Below are positions 32,844 through 43,044 of a stretch of 48,190 nt of DNA, one piece after another. The notes beneath the pieces are model-generated. The model saw only the letters and a list, made by a program, of their open reading frames with translations. It had not been told where the DNA came from and made no database searches. The first letter of the stretch is position 1. Each line of letters starts with the position of its first letter. Both the position numbers and the translations under genes were made by a program. Location of the stretch: positions 1 through 48,190 of the forward strand of contig NZ_VEXQ01000025.1 of NCBI RefSeq assembly GCF_006376615.1, read 5' to 3'. The DNA is from Buttiauxella sp. B2. GTDB lineage: Bacteria > Pseudomonadota > Gammaproteobacteria > Enterobacterales > Enterobacteriaceae.

Positions 32844-33794
32844 TCACAACCAATTCTTACGCTTGAAGTAAAGATATGGCGCAAGCCCGGCAAGAATCAT
32901 CACGATAATCGCGGCAGGATAGCCGAAGCTCAGTTTCAGTTCAGGCATAAACTCGAAGTTCATACCGTAGCTGGAAGCCACAAGCGTTGGCGGCAGGAAC
33001 ACAACCGATACCACCGAGAAGATCTTGATGATGCGGTTCTGCTCGATGTTGATAAAGCCCATCGCTGCCTGCATCAGGAAGTTTACTTTCTGGAACAGTG
33101 ATTCGTTATGTGGCAGCAGGGACTCGATATCTCGCAGGATTTCACGTGCCTGCTCAAGCTGCCCACTCGGCAAACGTGCTTTGCGTACCAGGAAGTTCAG
33201 TGCACGTTGGGTATCCATCAAACACAAGCGGACTTTCCAACCGATATCTTCAAGTTCAGCAAGTGTGGAAAGTGCTGCGTCATATTCATCGCCCTGATGC
33301 CCTTCCATGATCACACGGCTGAGTTTTTCCAGGTCGCTATAGATGTTTTCGATTTCGTCTGCCAGCTGTTCGATTTTGGTTTCAAACAGGTCGAGCAGTA
33401 ATTCGTAGGCGTTGCCGTCCACCATGTTCTGGCTGCGGGCGCGCATACGATAGAGGCGAAACGCCGGTAATTCACGTTCACGTAGCGTAAACAGGCGGCC
33501 TTCACGAATGGTGAATGCCACGGTGCTGTTACCCGCGTGATCGTCGGCGTCTTCATAAAAGAAAAATGAGTGAATGTGCAAACCGTCTTCGTCTTCAAAG
33601 AAACGCGCGGATGCTTCGATGTCTTCCAGTTCCGGGCGGGTTGCCAGGCTTTGGCCAAGTTCCGTTTGCACGCGCTGCCGCTCGCTCTCTTCAGGCTCGA
33701 CCAAATCAACCCAGACGGAATTGCTAAGGTTATCGGCCTCATCTAGTTCGAGACGGCACAGACGATTGTTTTCCAGTTGAAATGCGCTCAGCAT
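32844..33794 (-). CDS. corA: magnesium/cobalt/nickel transporter CorA
   Basis: Homopentameric inner-membrane channel that is the main constitutive magnesium importer. The start chosen is ATG 33794 ([12 protein letters not shown]), preceded by GGGAG, giving 316 residues as in E. coli; an in-frame start five codons upstream overlaps that ribosome binding site. The signature Gly-Met-Asn filter is at 277-279 ([13 protein letters not shown]), between the two C-terminal transmembrane helices. A leader of about 245 bases with a small ORF precedes it. Confidence 0.97.
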   Translation of the reverse strand: MLSAFQLENNRLCRLELDEADNLSNSVWVDLVEPEESERQRVQTELGQSLATRPELEDIEASARFFEDEDGLHIHSFFFYEDADDHAGNSTVAFTIREGRLFTLRERELPAFRLYRMRARSQNMVDGNAYELLLDLFETKIEQLADEIENIYSDLEKLSRVIMEGHQGDEYDAALSTLAELEDIGWKVRLCLMDTQRALNFLVRKARLPSGQLEQAREILRDIESLLPHNESLFQKVNFLMQAAMGFINIEQNRIIKIFSVVSVVFLPPTLVASSYGMNFEFMPELKLSFGYPAAIIVMILAGLAPYLYFKRKNWL

Positions 33795-33932
33795 GACCGG
33801 TACTCCCAATGCAAAAAAATATCAGGGACAGTTCGGTTGGCACACAGACAGAAACGATACAGGTTTCAGACCATTAAAAAGTCTGACTCATTGCGACGGG
33901 ATATACGAGATATGAGGTCGCCGACAACCACT

Positions 33933-33960
33933 AAGGCTATCAGCATAAGAGGATAGCCTT
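33933..33960 (-). promoter_or_regulatory. corA leader hairpin with alternative pairing to the upstream ORF's ribosome binding site
   Basis: AAGGCTATC (33960-33952) and GATAGCCTT (33941-33933) form a perfect 9-bp stem with a ten-base loop, starting at the stop codon of the leader ORF. TCCTCTTA (33953-33946), spanning the stem/loop edge, is the exact complement of TAAGAGGA (34031-34024), which holds the leader ORF's ribosome binding site. The two pairings are mutually exclusive. Confidence 0.7.
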
Positions 33961-34015
33961 AGAAGTTGTACCTGGATGACAGGTAATTGAGCCAGTATTT
34001 ACTGGGTGTGTCCAA
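33959..34015 (-). CDS. corL: corA leader peptide CorL
   Basis: An 18-codon ORF in the corA leader starts at TTG 34015, with AGAGGA eight bases upstream, and encodes MDTPSKYWLNYLSSRYNF. In Salmonella the corA leader is known to contain a translated short ORF, corL, whose translation governs Rho-dependent termination before corA. Position, size and the overlapping alternative hairpins here fit that mechanism. The UUG start is inferred; no ATG or GTG is in frame. Confidence 0.75.
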   Translation of the reverse strand: MDTPSKYWLNYLSSRYNF

Positions 34016-34040
34016 GGCGAGTGTCCTCTTAGCGTAATCG

Positions 34041-34076
34041 TGCGCGCATGTTACGCCACCACCTATATGGCGTCAA
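34041..34076 (-). promoter_or_regulatory. corA promoter
   Basis: TTGACG (34076-34071), a 17-base spacer and TAACAT (34053-34048) make a good sigma-70 promoter, with a start near 34041. It gives a leader of roughly 245 bases before the corA ATG, including corL and the hairpin. Confidence 0.7.
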
Positions 34077-34125
34077 CACGCAACGGGACACCATGGACTA
34101 ATAAATTCCCGTGATGTTTGTAGTG

Positions 34126-34146
34126 GAAAAAACTCTAAGTTTTTTC
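34126..34146. terminator. A/T-rich hairpin downstream of uvrD
   Basis: GAAAAAACT-CTA-AGTTTTTTC is a perfect 9-bp inverted repeat ending in a T-run on either strand, starting seven bases after the uvrD stop. The low GC content makes it a weak intrinsic terminator candidate. Confidence 0.4.
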
Positions 34147-34152
34147 TATGAG

Positions 34153-36315
34153 TTACACCGTTTCAAGGCGTGCATAAGCGGCAACTAACCACTTAATTCC
34201 CTGGCCCGGAAATGCCACCTGAACTCGACTATGTTCCCCGCTACCTTCCAGATTAACAACCGTACCTTCACCAAATTTTTCATGGCGAACACGCTGCCCA
34301 AGTTTAAAGCCAGAATCATTCTCGGAGATAGGAGTGCCCATTCGTTGATGGCTCACCGGGCGGCTGATACTCGCTCGTAAACGGACTTCTTCCACACAGT
34401 TCTCAGGCAGTTCGCCAATGAAACGAGACGGACGGTGATAAACCTCTTTACCGTACAAGCGACGCGTTTCTGCGTAAGTGAGCGTGAGTTTTTGCATCGC
34501 GCGCGTAACACCGACGTATGCCAGACGGCGCTCTTCCTCCAGGCGCCCACCTTCATCAAGCGACATCTGGCTTGGGAACATGCCTTCCTCCATTCCGACA
34601 ATAAAGACTTGTGGGAATTCCAGCCCTTTTGCTGAGTGCAGTGTCATCAGTTGCACCGCATCTTGCCAGGTATCCGCTTGCCCCTCACCCGCTTCAAGAG
34701 CCGCATGAGACAAAAATGCTTGCAGAGGCATTAGATCTTCATCTTCATCCTGATAGCTAAACTGGCGCGTTGCCGTGACCAGTTCTTCTAAGTTCTCTAT
34801 ACGCGTCTGGCCTTTCTCGCCTTTTTCCTGCTCATACATCATCATCAAGCCTGAGTCTTTGATAACCCGGTCGGTTTGTACGTGCAGCGGCATATCGATG
34901 GTTTCGTGTGCCAGCGCGTCGATAAGTTCCATAAAGCGTTGCAGTGCAGATGCCGCACGCCCTGCCAGCGCTTTTTCCTGAAGTAGCAAACGACAGGCTT
35001 GCCACAATGTCAGTTGTTTGTCGCGGGAGGTCTGACGTACCACATCTAATGTGCGATCGCCGATACCACGCGTTGGCGTGTTGACGACACGTTCAAACGC
35101 CGCGTCATCATTACGGTTGGCAATCAGGCGCAAATACGAAAGCGCATCTTTGATTTCCTGGCGTTCGAAGAAGCGCATACCACCGTAAATACGGTACGGC
35201 ATACTGACCTGCAATAATGCTTCTTCCAGCACACGTGATTGGGCGTTGCTGCGATACAAAATGGCGCATTGCTCAAGCGCACCGCCATTTTCCTGCCACG
35301 TTTTGATGCGATTAACCACGAAGCGCGCTTCGTCCAGCTCGTTAAAAGCACAATAAAGTGAGATGGGCTCGCCATCACTGCCGTCAGTCCAAAGCTCTTT
35401 ACCCAGGCGGCCTGAGTTATTTGCGATCAGGGCGTTGGCAGCATTCAAAATGTTGTTGGTTGAGCGGTAGTTTTGCTCAAGGCGGATAGTTTGCGCGCCA
35501 GGGAAATCCGTCAGGAATCGTTGAATGTTCTCGACCTGCGCACCGCGCCAGCCATAAATTGACTGGTCATCGTCGCCCACGATCATCACTTTGCCGGTAT
35601 CGCCCGCCAGCATACGAATCCACGCATACTGAATGCTGTTGGTATCCTGGAATTCGTCCACCAGGATATTGGTAAAACGTTCGCGGTAGTGATTCAGAAT
35701 ATGGGGTTTGTTCAGCCAGAGTTCATGGGCGCGCAGCAGCAGCTCGGCAAAATCCAACAAACCCGCCCGGTCACACGCTTCTTGATAGGCCTGATAAACT
35801 TTTTGCCAGGTTTGCTCTACTGGATTGCCATAACTTTCAATGTGATGCGGACGCAACCCTTCGTCTTTCTTGCCGTTGATAAACCACATTGCCTGGCGCG
35901 CTGGCCACTGTTTCTCGTCGAGATTCATGGCTTTAATCAGACGCTTTAACAAGCGCAGCTGATCTTCACTGTCGAGGATTTGAAAATCCTGCGGCAAGTT
36001 AGCGTCCATATGGTGCGCACGCAGCAAGCGGTGTGCGAGACCATGGAAAGTACCAACCCACATGCCACCCTGGCTAGTCCCCATCAACTGGCTGATACGA
36101 TGGCGCATTTCTGCCGCCGCTTTGTTGGTAAACGTCACCGCCATAATGGAGTACGGTGAGCAGTTTTCCACGCTAATCAACCACGCTATGCGATGTACCA
36201 AAACGCGTGTTTTACCGCTGCCTGCCCCTGCCAGCACCAGCATGTTGCTGCGCGTGGCCGCGACGGCTTCGCGCTGTTTATCATTGAGGCTATCGAGCAG
36301 GTAAGAAACGTCCAT
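34153..36315 (-). CDS. uvrD: DNA helicase II UvrD
   Basis: Superfamily 1 3'-5' helicase for nucleotide excision repair and methyl-directed mismatch repair. The start chosen is ATG 36315 (MDVSYLLDSLNDKQREAV), giving 720 residues as in E. coli; a GTG two codons upstream is possible. Motifs are Walker A LAGAGSGKT, VTFTNKAAAEMRHR, the Walker B box VDEFQDTN, GDDDQSIYGWRGA, TLHSAKGLEF and YVGVTRAM. The C-terminal Tudor-like domain is GQRVRHEKFGEGTVV. A LexA box lies upstream. Confidence 0.98.
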   Translation of the reverse strand: MDVSYLLDSLNDKQREAVAATRSNMLVLAGAGSGKTRVLVHRIAWLISVENCSPYSIMAVTFTNKAAAEMRHRISQLMGTSQGGMWVGTFHGLAHRLLRAHHMDANLPQDFQILDSEDQLRLLKRLIKAMNLDEKQWPARQAMWFINGKKDEGLRPHHIESYGNPVEQTWQKVYQAYQEACDRAGLLDFAELLLRAHELWLNKPHILNHYRERFTNILVDEFQDTNSIQYAWIRMLAGDTGKVMIVGDDDQSIYGWRGAQVENIQRFLTDFPGAQTIRLEQNYRSTNNILNAANALIANNSGRLGKELWTDGSDGEPISLYCAFNELDEARFVVNRIKTWQENGGALEQCAILYRSNAQSRVLEEALLQVSMPYRIYGGMRFFERQEIKDALSYLRLIANRNDDAAFERVVNTPTRGIGDRTLDVVRQTSRDKQLTLWQACRLLLQEKALAGRAASALQRFMELIDALAHETIDMPLHVQTDRVIKDSGLMMMYEQEKGEKGQTRIENLEELVTATRQFSYQDEDEDLMPLQAFLSHAALEAGEGQADTWQDAVQLMTLHSAKGLEFPQVFIVGMEEGMFPSQMSLDEGGRLEEERRLAYVGVTRAMQKLTLTYAETRRLYGKEVYHRPSRFIGELPENCVEEVRLRASISRPVSHQRMGTPISENDSGFKLGQRVRHEKFGEGTVVNLEGSGEHSRVQVAFPGQGIKWLVAAYARLETV

Positions 36316-36346
36316 TGGCACCGCCGCGTGAGGAGATAAAAATATA

Positions 36347-36362
36347 CTGTGGTTTTATACAG
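36347..36362 (-). promoter_or_regulatory. LexA (SOS) box of uvrD
   Basis: CTGTGGTTTTATACAG matches CTGT-N8-ACAG with an A/T-rich centre. It lies 31-47 bases upstream of the uvrD start, within the A/T-rich promoter region between yigB and uvrD. uvrD is an SOS gene in E. coli. Confidence 0.8.
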
Positions 36363-36373
36363 AACTATTCAGA

Positions 36374-37090
36374 TTATATCAGCGCGGTGAGAGATGCCAA
36401 CCGCGAAATTTCCAGATGTGGCAATAAACGGCTGTCATCAATGTGCATCAGGTCGCCATCGCGCAGGTTTATCCAGCAAGCTTGCAACCCGCAGCGAACT
36501 GCCCCTGCAACATCGGTCGTCAGATCATCACCAATGTGCAGGATATGTTCGCGCGGAACATCCAGTTTCTCTGCTGCCAGATGATACATGTCGTTAAATG
36601 GCTTAGATCGCCCATGAGGGCCAGCACGCAGTACAAATTTAAAGTATTTATCGAGGCCAAAAAGGTGCGGTTCGGCGTTACCGTTGGTAATCGCCACCAG
36701 CGGCCATTTTTCAGCAAGAGCCGCTAATGTGTCGTGAGTTTCTTGCGGCACCACGATTTGGCTGCGCCAGTGAGCGAAATTCGCCATCGAAGCTTGTGCG
36801 CCAGCCGCTGCTTCTTCCGCTGATAAACCCACGTCTAACATGGCCTGCTCAACTGCACGGCGGCGCCATTCGGTGACATCATGGTAAATTTCAGGTTCTG
36901 CGAGGCGCAAGGCATGTCGAATACGCAAAAAATCAGGACGTTGCAGGTGATTAAGCTTCGAATGGTAATTCTGCACAAAACTCATTGATTCGCGTTCGGT
37001 GCGTATAATCACCTCACGGTTGTCGTACAACGTATCGTCGAGATCAAACGTGAGTGCGGCAATAGGCCCAAGCGGGCGGTAAAAATGCAT
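36374..37090 (-). CDS. yigB: HAD phosphatase YigB (FMN / 5-amino-6-ribitylamino-uracil phosphate phosphatase)
   Basis: HAD-like hydrolase that in E. coli dephosphorylates the riboflavin-pathway intermediate 5-amino-6-(5-phosphoribitylamino)uracil and FMN. The 238-residue protein has motif [13 protein letters not shown], motif II AITNGN, motif III lysine in RSKPFNDMY and motif [15 protein letters not shown]. Its ATG overlaps the xerC stop by one base. Confidence 0.94.
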   Translation of the reverse strand: MHFYRPLGPIAALTFDLDDTLYDNREVIIRTERESMSFVQNYHSKLNHLQRPDFLRIRHALRLAEPEIYHDVTEWRRRAVEQAMLDVGLSAEEAAAGAQASMANFAHWRSQIVVPQETHDTLAALAEKWPLVAITNGNAEPHLFGLDKYFKFVLRAGPHGRSKPFNDMYHLAAEKLDVPREHILHIGDDLTTDVAGAVRCGLQACWINLRDGDLMHIDDSRLLPHLEISRLASLTALI

Positions 37091-37995
37091 TACGATTTCC
37101 CTCGTTTAGCGCGCGGATGCGCAGCATCATAAACTGAGGCTAAGTGTTGGAAGTCGAGATGGGTATAGATTTGCGTCGTGGAAAGGTTGGCATGGCCTAA
37201 TAATTCCTGCACACCGCGTAGATCCCCGCTGGACTCCAGCATGTGCGTGGCAAATGAGTGACGCAGTTTGTGTGGATGAACATGGCTGTTTAGCCCCTGT
37301 TTTATCCCCCACTCGCTAAAACGTTTTTGGACATTACGCGTAGAAATACGCTTCCCTTGTTTTGAGAGAAACAGCGCGTCGTCGTCCGGGCCAAAAAGTT
37401 CGCGTAAGTCGAGCCAATGCTCAACCCAGGTGACAGCAGATTTCCCAACTGGCACTCGGCGCTCTTTACTACCTTTACCCATCACCCACACTTCGCCTGT
37501 CGACAGGTCGATGTGGCGACAATCCATATTAACCAGTTCGGAAAGACGCAGCCCGGCACCATACATCACTTCAAGCATCGCACGGTCACGCACAGCAAGC
37601 GGGTCGTTAATGTCGATATCCAGTAAACGATTGACGTCGTCAACGTCGATATTTTTTGGCAGGTGGCGACCGGCTTTCGGTGTTGTAATACCTTTTGCGG
37701 GGTTGGCTTTGAGTTCGCCCTGGCTGACACACCAGTCAAAAAAACTTCGTAGTGCAGAAAGACGCAGTGCAAGGCTGGATGGCCCAAGGCCAGCCTTACG
37801 GCTACGAACGGTAATAGAGCGAACCGCTGCGGCATCACATTGCTGCCAGGAGCTCAATTTCATCTCACCTGCAAGACCAATTATCGCACTAAGCTGGCGA
37901 TTATAATTGAGCAATGTCAGCGGGCTTAACTGGCGCTCCACCTTCAGATAGCGCAAAAAGCCATCCACTAAGGTTTGCAGCGTCAAGGTTGTCAT
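37090..37995 (-). CDS. xerC: site-specific tyrosine recombinase XerC
   Basis: With XerD resolves chromosome dimers at dif under FtsK control. The 301-residue protein has an N-terminal SAM-like core-binding domain (about 1-105). The catalytic domain contains Arg150 (GAGLRLSEL), Lys174 (GKGSKERR), His242 and Arg245 ([12 protein letters not shown]), His268 ([11 protein letters not shown]) and the nucleophile Tyr277 (IYTHL). It overlaps yigA by four bases and yigB by one, so dapF-yigA-xerC-yigB is translationally coupled. Confidence 0.98.
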   Translation of the reverse strand: MTTLTLQTLVDGFLRYLKVERQLSPLTLLNYNRQLSAIIGLAGEMKLSSWQQCDAAAVRSITVRSRKAGLGPSSLALRLSALRSFFDWCVSQGELKANPAKGITTPKAGRHLPKNIDVDDVNRLLDIDINDPLAVRDRAMLEVMYGAGLRLSELVNMDCRHIDLSTGEVWVMGKGSKERRVPVGKSAVTWVEHWLDLRELFGPDDDALFLSKQGKRISTRNVQKRFSEWGIKQGLNSHVHPHKLRHSFATHMLESSGDLRGVQELLGHANLSTTQIYTHLDFQHLASVYDAAHPRAKRGKS

Positions 37996-38696
37996 ACTCG
38001 TTCTACCCAGCGCTCCAGCAGGTCTGGCAGCATCAGTGCCAGTTCGTGCAGTAATTGCGTGCCCTGGCCTTCCTGGTAATGCTGAGCGTCACGGCTACTG
38101 AAGACAAGAACACCTAAATCCGCATCACTCCCCATCAGAGAAAGTGCAACTGAACCAATGGCTTTAGCCTGGGGTAAAACAACCAGTAGTTCAGGGCCAT
38201 TTAGCGGCCCCAGATAATGTTGTCTGTCACCTAAGCGTTGAATGCGTAGCGGCTCGAAAGCCTGGCAGTTCAGCGCCAGATGCGTGAAATCTGAAGGCGC
38301 ACCAATCCGCCAACGATCGGCAAAAAGGCGCACATTCGCGCCAGCCAGCCCCATTTCACGCGCCCAGCGGTGCAGGCGATTCAACATTTCCTGCAAACTG
38401 GTGGCAGAAGCCAAGCGACCTTGCAACTTCAGCAAACGGTAGAACAACCCTTCGTTAACACTCGCCTGTTCCATCAACAGAGTCATGTTTTCTTCAAGAA
38501 AATTGATATGGTTACGGCTACGCGCCATATGCCACTCAACCAACGAAACCGTGCCACGTATCGGATGCGGGACTTGCATCTGTTCTACATGCTGGGCGTT
38601 CCGAATAAAGAAATCGGGATGACGTAGCAGATATTCCGCCACCATGCGGTCATCCAGTTCCAGTACGGCTTCTTGCTGTTCTTCGGCGTTCTTCAT
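37992..38696 (-). CDS. yigA: DUF484 family protein YigA
   Basis: Conserved 234-residue protein of the DUF484 family, GAF-like in its C-terminal half ([10 protein letters not shown] to [12 protein letters not shown]). Function unknown. The N-terminal segment ([19 protein letters not shown]) is the family signature. It overlaps dapF and xerC by four bases each; the fixed position between dapF and xerC is conserved in enterobacteria. Confidence 0.92.
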   Translation of the reverse strand: MKNAEEQQEAVLELDDRMVAEYLLRHPDFFIRNAQHVEQMQVPHPIRGTVSLVEWHMARSRNHINFLEENMTLLMEQASVNEGLFYRLLKLQGRLASATSLQEMLNRLHRWAREMGLAGANVRLFADRWRIGAPSDFTHLALNCQAFEPLRIQRLGDRQHYLGPLNGPELLVVLPQAKAIGSVALSLMGSDADLGVLVFSSRDAQHYQEGQGTQLLHELALMLPDLLERWVERV

Positions 38697-39517
38697 AGAT
38701 GTATAAATCCATCATAGACGTGGGCCGCCGGGCCGGTCATAAATAGCGGGTTTCCGGGCCCTTTCCAGGCGATATCAAGACGGCCACCAGGCAGCTCTAC
38801 GCGAACCTGTTCCGCAAGTATTCCTTGCAAGATACCCACGGCAACCGCGCCACAAGCGCCACTGCCACAAGCTTGAGTTTCCCCGGCACCTCGTTCATAA
38901 ACGCGCAGGCGGATATGTTCTTTGGTAACGACCTGCATAAAACCAATGTTCGCACGTTCAGGGAAACGATCATGGTTTTCCATTACTGGCCCTAGCATTT
39001 CCACATCGGCCGTTGCCACATCATCAACCTGAATAACGCAATGTGGGTTACCCATCGACACGACGCCACACATAATGGTCTGTTCAGCGGCACGCATAAT
39101 ATAGGTCTTTTCCGCTTTGTTTGCGCGGAACGGCACTGCAGATGGCTCGAAATTCGGTTCGCCCATGTTCACGCATACCAGCTCATCTTCCGTCACGCTG
39201 AGAACCATGCGGCCATTAGCGGTGCTGACGCGAATATCGCGTTTGTTGGTCAACCCTTTCAGACGCACAAAGCGCGCAAAGCAACGCGCGCCATTGCCAC
39301 ATTGGGAAACTTCGCTGCCATCGGCGTTGAAAATACGGTAATGGAAATCCAGATCGGGGTCGTAAGGGGGTTCTACTACCAGCAATTGGTCGAAACCCAC
39401 TCCCAAATGCCTGTCGGCCAGGCGGCGGATAAGCTCAGGGGAGAAATAGACGTTTTGAGTCACCGCGTCGACGACCATAAAGTCATTGCCAAGGCCATGC
39501 ATCTTCGAAAACTGCAT
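38693..39517 (-). CDS. dapF: diaminopimelate epimerase DapF
   Basis: Cofactor-independent racemase converting LL- to meso-diaminopimelate for lysine and peptidoglycan. The start chosen is ATG 39517 ([13 protein letters not shown]), with GGAG six bases upstream, giving 274 residues; an ATG four codons earlier is in frame but lacks support. The two catalytic cysteines are in [12 protein letters not shown] and [12 protein letters not shown]. It lies 38 bases after lptM. Confidence 0.97.
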   Translation of the reverse strand: MQFSKMHGLGNDFMVVDAVTQNVYFSPELIRRLADRHLGVGFDQLLVVEPPYDPDLDFHYRIFNADGSEVSQCGNGARCFARFVRLKGLTNKRDIRVSTANGRMVLSVTEDELVCVNMGEPNFEPSAVPFRANKAEKTYIMRAAEQTIMCGVVSMGNPHCVIQVDDVATADVEMLGPVMENHDRFPERANIGFMQVVTKEHIRLRVYERGAGETQACGSGACGAVAVGILQGILAEQVRVELPGGRLDIAWKGPGNPLFMTGPAAHVYDGFIHL

Positions 39518-39555
39518 CTTCTGCTCCATATACGCGGCTACTTATCGATAATTTG

Positions 39556-39765
39556 CTAGTAGATAACCTGAGTCGGTGCGTTATCAGTTCCACGGTTGTT
39601 GCGATCCGGCGTGGCTGATTGCGGCTTTTTCTCAGGCGTCACGCTCTGAGTTGTAGGCGTCGTTTTGCCATCGGCTGGAGGAAAATACAAAGGCCCTTTA
39701 AGGCCGCAGCCAGAAAGGCTGAAAAGTGCCAACATAAGTGCTAATGGGCAGAAAATTTTCTTCAT
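39556..39765 (-). CDS. lptM: small lipoprotein LptM (YifL)
   Basis: A 69-residue lipoprotein with a signal peptide and lipobox ending LFSLSGC, the lipidated Cys at position 20, followed by the conserved GLKGPLYFPPAD and a Pro/Thr-rich tail. In E. coli it assists maturation of the LptD/LptE lipopolysaccharide translocon. First gene of the dapF cluster, divergent from cyaY. Confidence 0.9.
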   Translation of the reverse strand: MKKIFCPLALMLALFSLSGCGLKGPLYFPPADGKTTPTTQSVTPEKKPQSATPDRNNRGTDNAPTQVIY

Positions 39766-39893
39766 TATTGAGATGCCTGTAATCCAATATTCTACCGTCT
39801 ATCATCGCAGGTGATCCCTGAAAAGCAATACTCTTTTCTATTCGCGGGTGTTGCTTTTATACTGCCGTGAAGACGAACAACTGAGAAAAAGAT

Positions 39894-40214
39894 ATGAACG
39901 ACAGTGAATTTCATCGCATCTGTGACGGCTTGTGGTCAACAATCGAAGAACGCCTGGATGACTGGGATGGTGACAGCGATATTGACTGCGAAATCAATGG
40001 CGGTGTGCTGAGCCTGAGCTTTGAGAACCGCAGCAAGATTATTATCAATCGCCAGGAGCCTTTGCATCAGGTCTGGCTTGCTACCAAAAGTGGCGGTTAC
40101 CATTTTAACCTGAAAGGAGATAAATGGATTTGTGATCGTAGTGATGCGGAGTTCTGGCAATTACTTGAAGAAGCCTGCACACAGCAAGCTGGTGAGCCGG
40201 TTAGCTTCCGTTAA
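39894..40214 (+). CDS. cyaY: frataxin-like iron-sulfur assembly protein CyaY
   Basis: Iron-binding regulator of IscS-dependent Fe-S assembly. The 106-residue frataxin fold has an acidic first helix ([23 protein letters not shown]) and the beta-sheet core [29 protein letters not shown]. Its stop codon overlaps the cyaA stop region by four bases on the opposite strand. Confidence 0.96.
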   Translation: MNDSEFHRICDGLWSTIEERLDDWDGDSDIDCEINGGVLSLSFENRSKIIINRQEPLHQVWLATKSGGYHFNLKGDKWICDRSDAEFWQLLEEACTQQAGEPVSFR

Positions 40215-42763
40215 CTGTTGCTGTACTGCTGAAGTAGCGGCGTACTGCTATCGTCATGATTAGCTGGCGTCGCTGCTGTGATAGTTTGGGTGCGGAACGG
40301 GATAACCTGCGAGCGCCCATCAACTTTCACAATCTGATAGAACTGCGGCAGGTTGAAGTTGATAAAGCTTGAACCATAAGTAAAGCGGTCGTGCGAAGAC
40401 GAGTAGAAACGGCTGACATCACGTACCAGATCTTCTTTGCTTCCTTCACAGTGGTGATATACCTCTGCCCGGTTAGTCTCATCCAGAATATAGATGTTGA
40501 ACCCCTGGTCCTCGTTCGCTTCTTCAAAGAAGAATTGAATGATGCCTTCGCTGGCGAAACCATCTACCACTGACGGAAGTTGAACCTGATTGGTTTCAAC
40601 CTGCACTGACAAACCGTGCAGTTTGTTATGCGAAATTGCACCGTAGAACTCAACCGCATTCTCCAGTTTCTGCACTGATACGCTCAGGCGCTCAAAGAAC
40701 AGCCCCCACGTTTGGCCAGAAATTCGCAGCGCTTTAAAGCGACCCGGTTCTTGGCGAGTGCTGGACAAACGGAAGTCGATACATTCGGAAACCAGTTGCT
40801 GAACTCGGGTGCGAATAAGACCACGCAAATGCTGGCTATAGCAGAAAACTTCAACGCTATCAGGTGGCGCGGCATCCTGGTGCATTTTACCCAGAATCGT
40901 TTTAAGCGCTTCAATCATTGATTGTTCGCCGTTGAAATGCAAAGTACGCACTTCATTCCAGGAGTTGCGGTAAAGCAAGTCAACGCTTCCTACCAGGCAC
41001 TGCTGCTGCTGCCCGAAGCTGAACACATCCAGCTTACGGAAATCGAAGTGAACGACCTGATTGCGGAATGCCGCCGTCGGGTCGTATTCAAGGTTCACGA
41101 TGATAGACAGATGGCGAATTTCACATGGGCTATACAACGCTTTTGCGGTTGGCGCAGGCAAACGCAGCGGGAAGTGGTGCGAAACATCAGCAACCATTTC
41201 CTGCAATTTTGGTAAATCACAAATACCGTTGCCCTTAATAAACAGGCGGGTGCGCGAGGTCAGTAGGCCGTTGAAGTAGGCCCATGCCACCAGCTTATTA
41301 AGATAACGGTTATATTCCAGCGGTTGATGGCTGATGATGGAATCCATGTTTGGCGCACGGTTGTAGAGATACCAACCTGAACGGTTGGCACGGCCCGGCG
41401 GAACATAGATAAAGGTCAGATTAGGTTCTGACAAATCAGGAGAAATCTGCGGGTTAACCAACGTAACTTTGCCAGGCAGTGCTTCAAACGCCGCGTACAG
41501 TTTACGGGTCAAAACACCGATATCTTGCGGGCTTGCGCTAACGCTCAAGTTATTGCGGCGAGCAAAACGAATCAGGTTGCGATAGCTTTGCATCATCGCA
41601 TCAAGAAGTTCGTTGTGCGCATCGCGAACCTGGTCAATTTTCCAGTTGGCACGGTTATCCAGCATAGCCAGACGTGGTTCATCCCAGCCCCAATCTTTGA
41701 CCAATTGGCTTAATACTTCACGACGCCAGCCTACACAGGCGCGTTCACGGGAAAGTTTTTCGCAGACTTTGAGATAGAAGCAACGACGTACTAAATCCAG
41801 TCGCGCGATATCTTCGATTTGCGTGAGGTAGTGAGTCACACGCTCCAGCATCATGCAGTACGGATCAAGCCCAAAAGAGACTATCTCACCATCATGCAAA
41901 CGCTGTTTAATATCTTTTGCCAGTAAGCGAGTGTTCGGATATTCCCAGGAATAGGCTTCTAGCAGCAGAGTTTTCAATACGGCTTTATAAGGCGAATCGA
42001 TACTTTTATAGAGCTGCCACAGGCTGGCTCCAAAGTATTCTTCCGCTGACAGTGAGCTTAGACCACCGAGATCCAACCATTCGTTAGGCGTGAGCACACC
42101 TTGTGCATAAAGTGTCATCACATAATCGTCGTAATGATCTTCTTCATCACCTGGCACCATACTCCACAGAATACGTTTACCGGCCAGGCGCACAGCGGAG
42201 CGATAAAATTCATCCAACAGCAGGATGTGTTGGGTAGAACCACAATCTTCGCCGCCCAGACTGCCGCTTTCATTATGACGGAAGCGGTTTTCGTCGATCA
42301 GGAAGAAGCTGACCTCAACGCCAAGCGAAGCAGCCCAGCTTTCCAGCACGCTGCATTTACGTTGCAGCAGTTGACGCTCGTCGTTATCGAGCCATGACTG
42401 GTGACAAACCCAAATATCCAAATCGGATGAACAACTCTGCCCAACAGAAGAGGTACTTCCCATGGAATAGAGGCCAGTAATCGGCAATTCACCTGGATCT
42501 GTTTTTTGCGGCGGCATGCCGCGCATCAATTCGAGTTCGTTAAGATAGTGACGTTGTGTTTCATCAGGCGTGTAGATGCAAATGCCATGTGGAACGTTAC
42601 CCTCAAGGTAACCTGGCATCAGCGGGTGATGATAATGTAACAATGTTGGCAGAAGACTGTAGACCTGTTGAAAAGCAGGCCCCATGGCAGCAAGTGCGCG
42701 ATCTACACGCAGTTGGTTAATGGCATCCAGTCTCTGTTTAAGAGTCTCAATATAGAGGTACAA
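40211..42763 (-). CDS. cyaA: class I adenylate cyclase CyaA
   Basis: Makes cyclic AMP for CRP. The 850-residue protein has the catalytic N-terminal half with a nucleotidyltransferase motif ([19 protein letters not shown]) and a C-terminal regulatory half linked to EIIA-Glc. The start is the rare TTG at 42763 ([12 protein letters not shown]) with a weak ribosome binding site. E. coli cyaA also uses UUG, which keeps expression low. A CRP site lies about 90 bases upstream. It is divergent from hemC. Confidence 0.97.
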   Translation of the reverse strand: MYLYIETLKQRLDAINQLRVDRALAAMGPAFQQVYSLLPTLLHYHHPLMPGYLEGNVPHGICIYTPDETQRHYLNELELMRGMPPQKTDPGELPITGLYSMGSTSSVGQSCSSDLDIWVCHQSWLDNDERQLLQRKCSVLESWAASLGVEVSFFLIDENRFRHNESGSLGGEDCGSTQHILLLDEFYRSAVRLAGKRILWSMVPGDEEDHYDDYVMTLYAQGVLTPNEWLDLGGLSSLSAEEYFGASLWQLYKSIDSPYKAVLKTLLLEAYSWEYPNTRLLAKDIKQRLHDGEIVSFGLDPYCMMLERVTHYLTQIEDIARLDLVRRCFYLKVCEKLSRERACVGWRREVLSQLVKDWGWDEPRLAMLDNRANWKIDQVRDAHNELLDAMMQSYRNLIRFARRNNLSVSASPQDIGVLTRKLYAAFEALPGKVTLVNPQISPDLSEPNLTFIYVPPGRANRSGWYLYNRAPNMDSIISHQPLEYNRYLNKLVAWAYFNGLLTSRTRLFIKGNGICDLPKLQEMVADVSHHFPLRLPAPTAKALYSPCEIRHLSIIVNLEYDPTAAFRNQVVHFDFRKLDVFSFGQQQQCLVGSVDLLYRNSWNEVRTLHFNGEQSMIEALKTILGKMHQDAAPPDSVEVFCYSQHLRGLIRTRVQQLVSECIDFRLSSTRQEPGRFKALRISGQTWGLFFERLSVSVQKLENAVEFYGAISHNKLHGLSVQVETNQVQLPSVVDGFASEGIIQFFFEEANEDQGFNIYILDETNRAEVYHHCEGSKEDLVRDVSRFYSSSHDRFTYGSSFINFNLPQFYQIVKVDGRSQVIPFRTQTITAATPANHDDSSTPLLQQYSNS

Positions 42764-42852
42764 GACATATCGCCTGATGGTTTCAGTATTTCGAAAAAAC
42801 CCGTTTCCCGGTTGTTGCCTCTATTATAAACGACAAGGCAAAGAATTGCTGG

Positions 42853-42874
42853 AAACGTGATCAATTTAACACCT
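42853..42874 (-). promoter_or_regulatory. CRP site of the cyaA promoter
   Basis: On the minus strand it reads AGGTGTTAAATTGATCACG followed by TTT, matching my memory of the CRP site that represses the E. coli cyaA P2 promoter. TATAAT at 42828-42823 is a candidate -10 downstream of it. It provides feedback of cAMP-CRP on cAMP synthesis. Confidence 0.75.
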
Positions 42875-43044
42875 TGCTGGTTGACCGTAAAGAAAGATGC
42901 GCTACTCAACAACTTCCGCTACGCCTACCCGCTTTATCTTCCATAATACGAAACATGTCCCTCTTTTCCGCAAAACCGTTGAAACTGACAGCCTTCCGTG
43001 AAGAGTGGTAGGATGGTCAGGGACGATAATTACGGTAACAAGCA

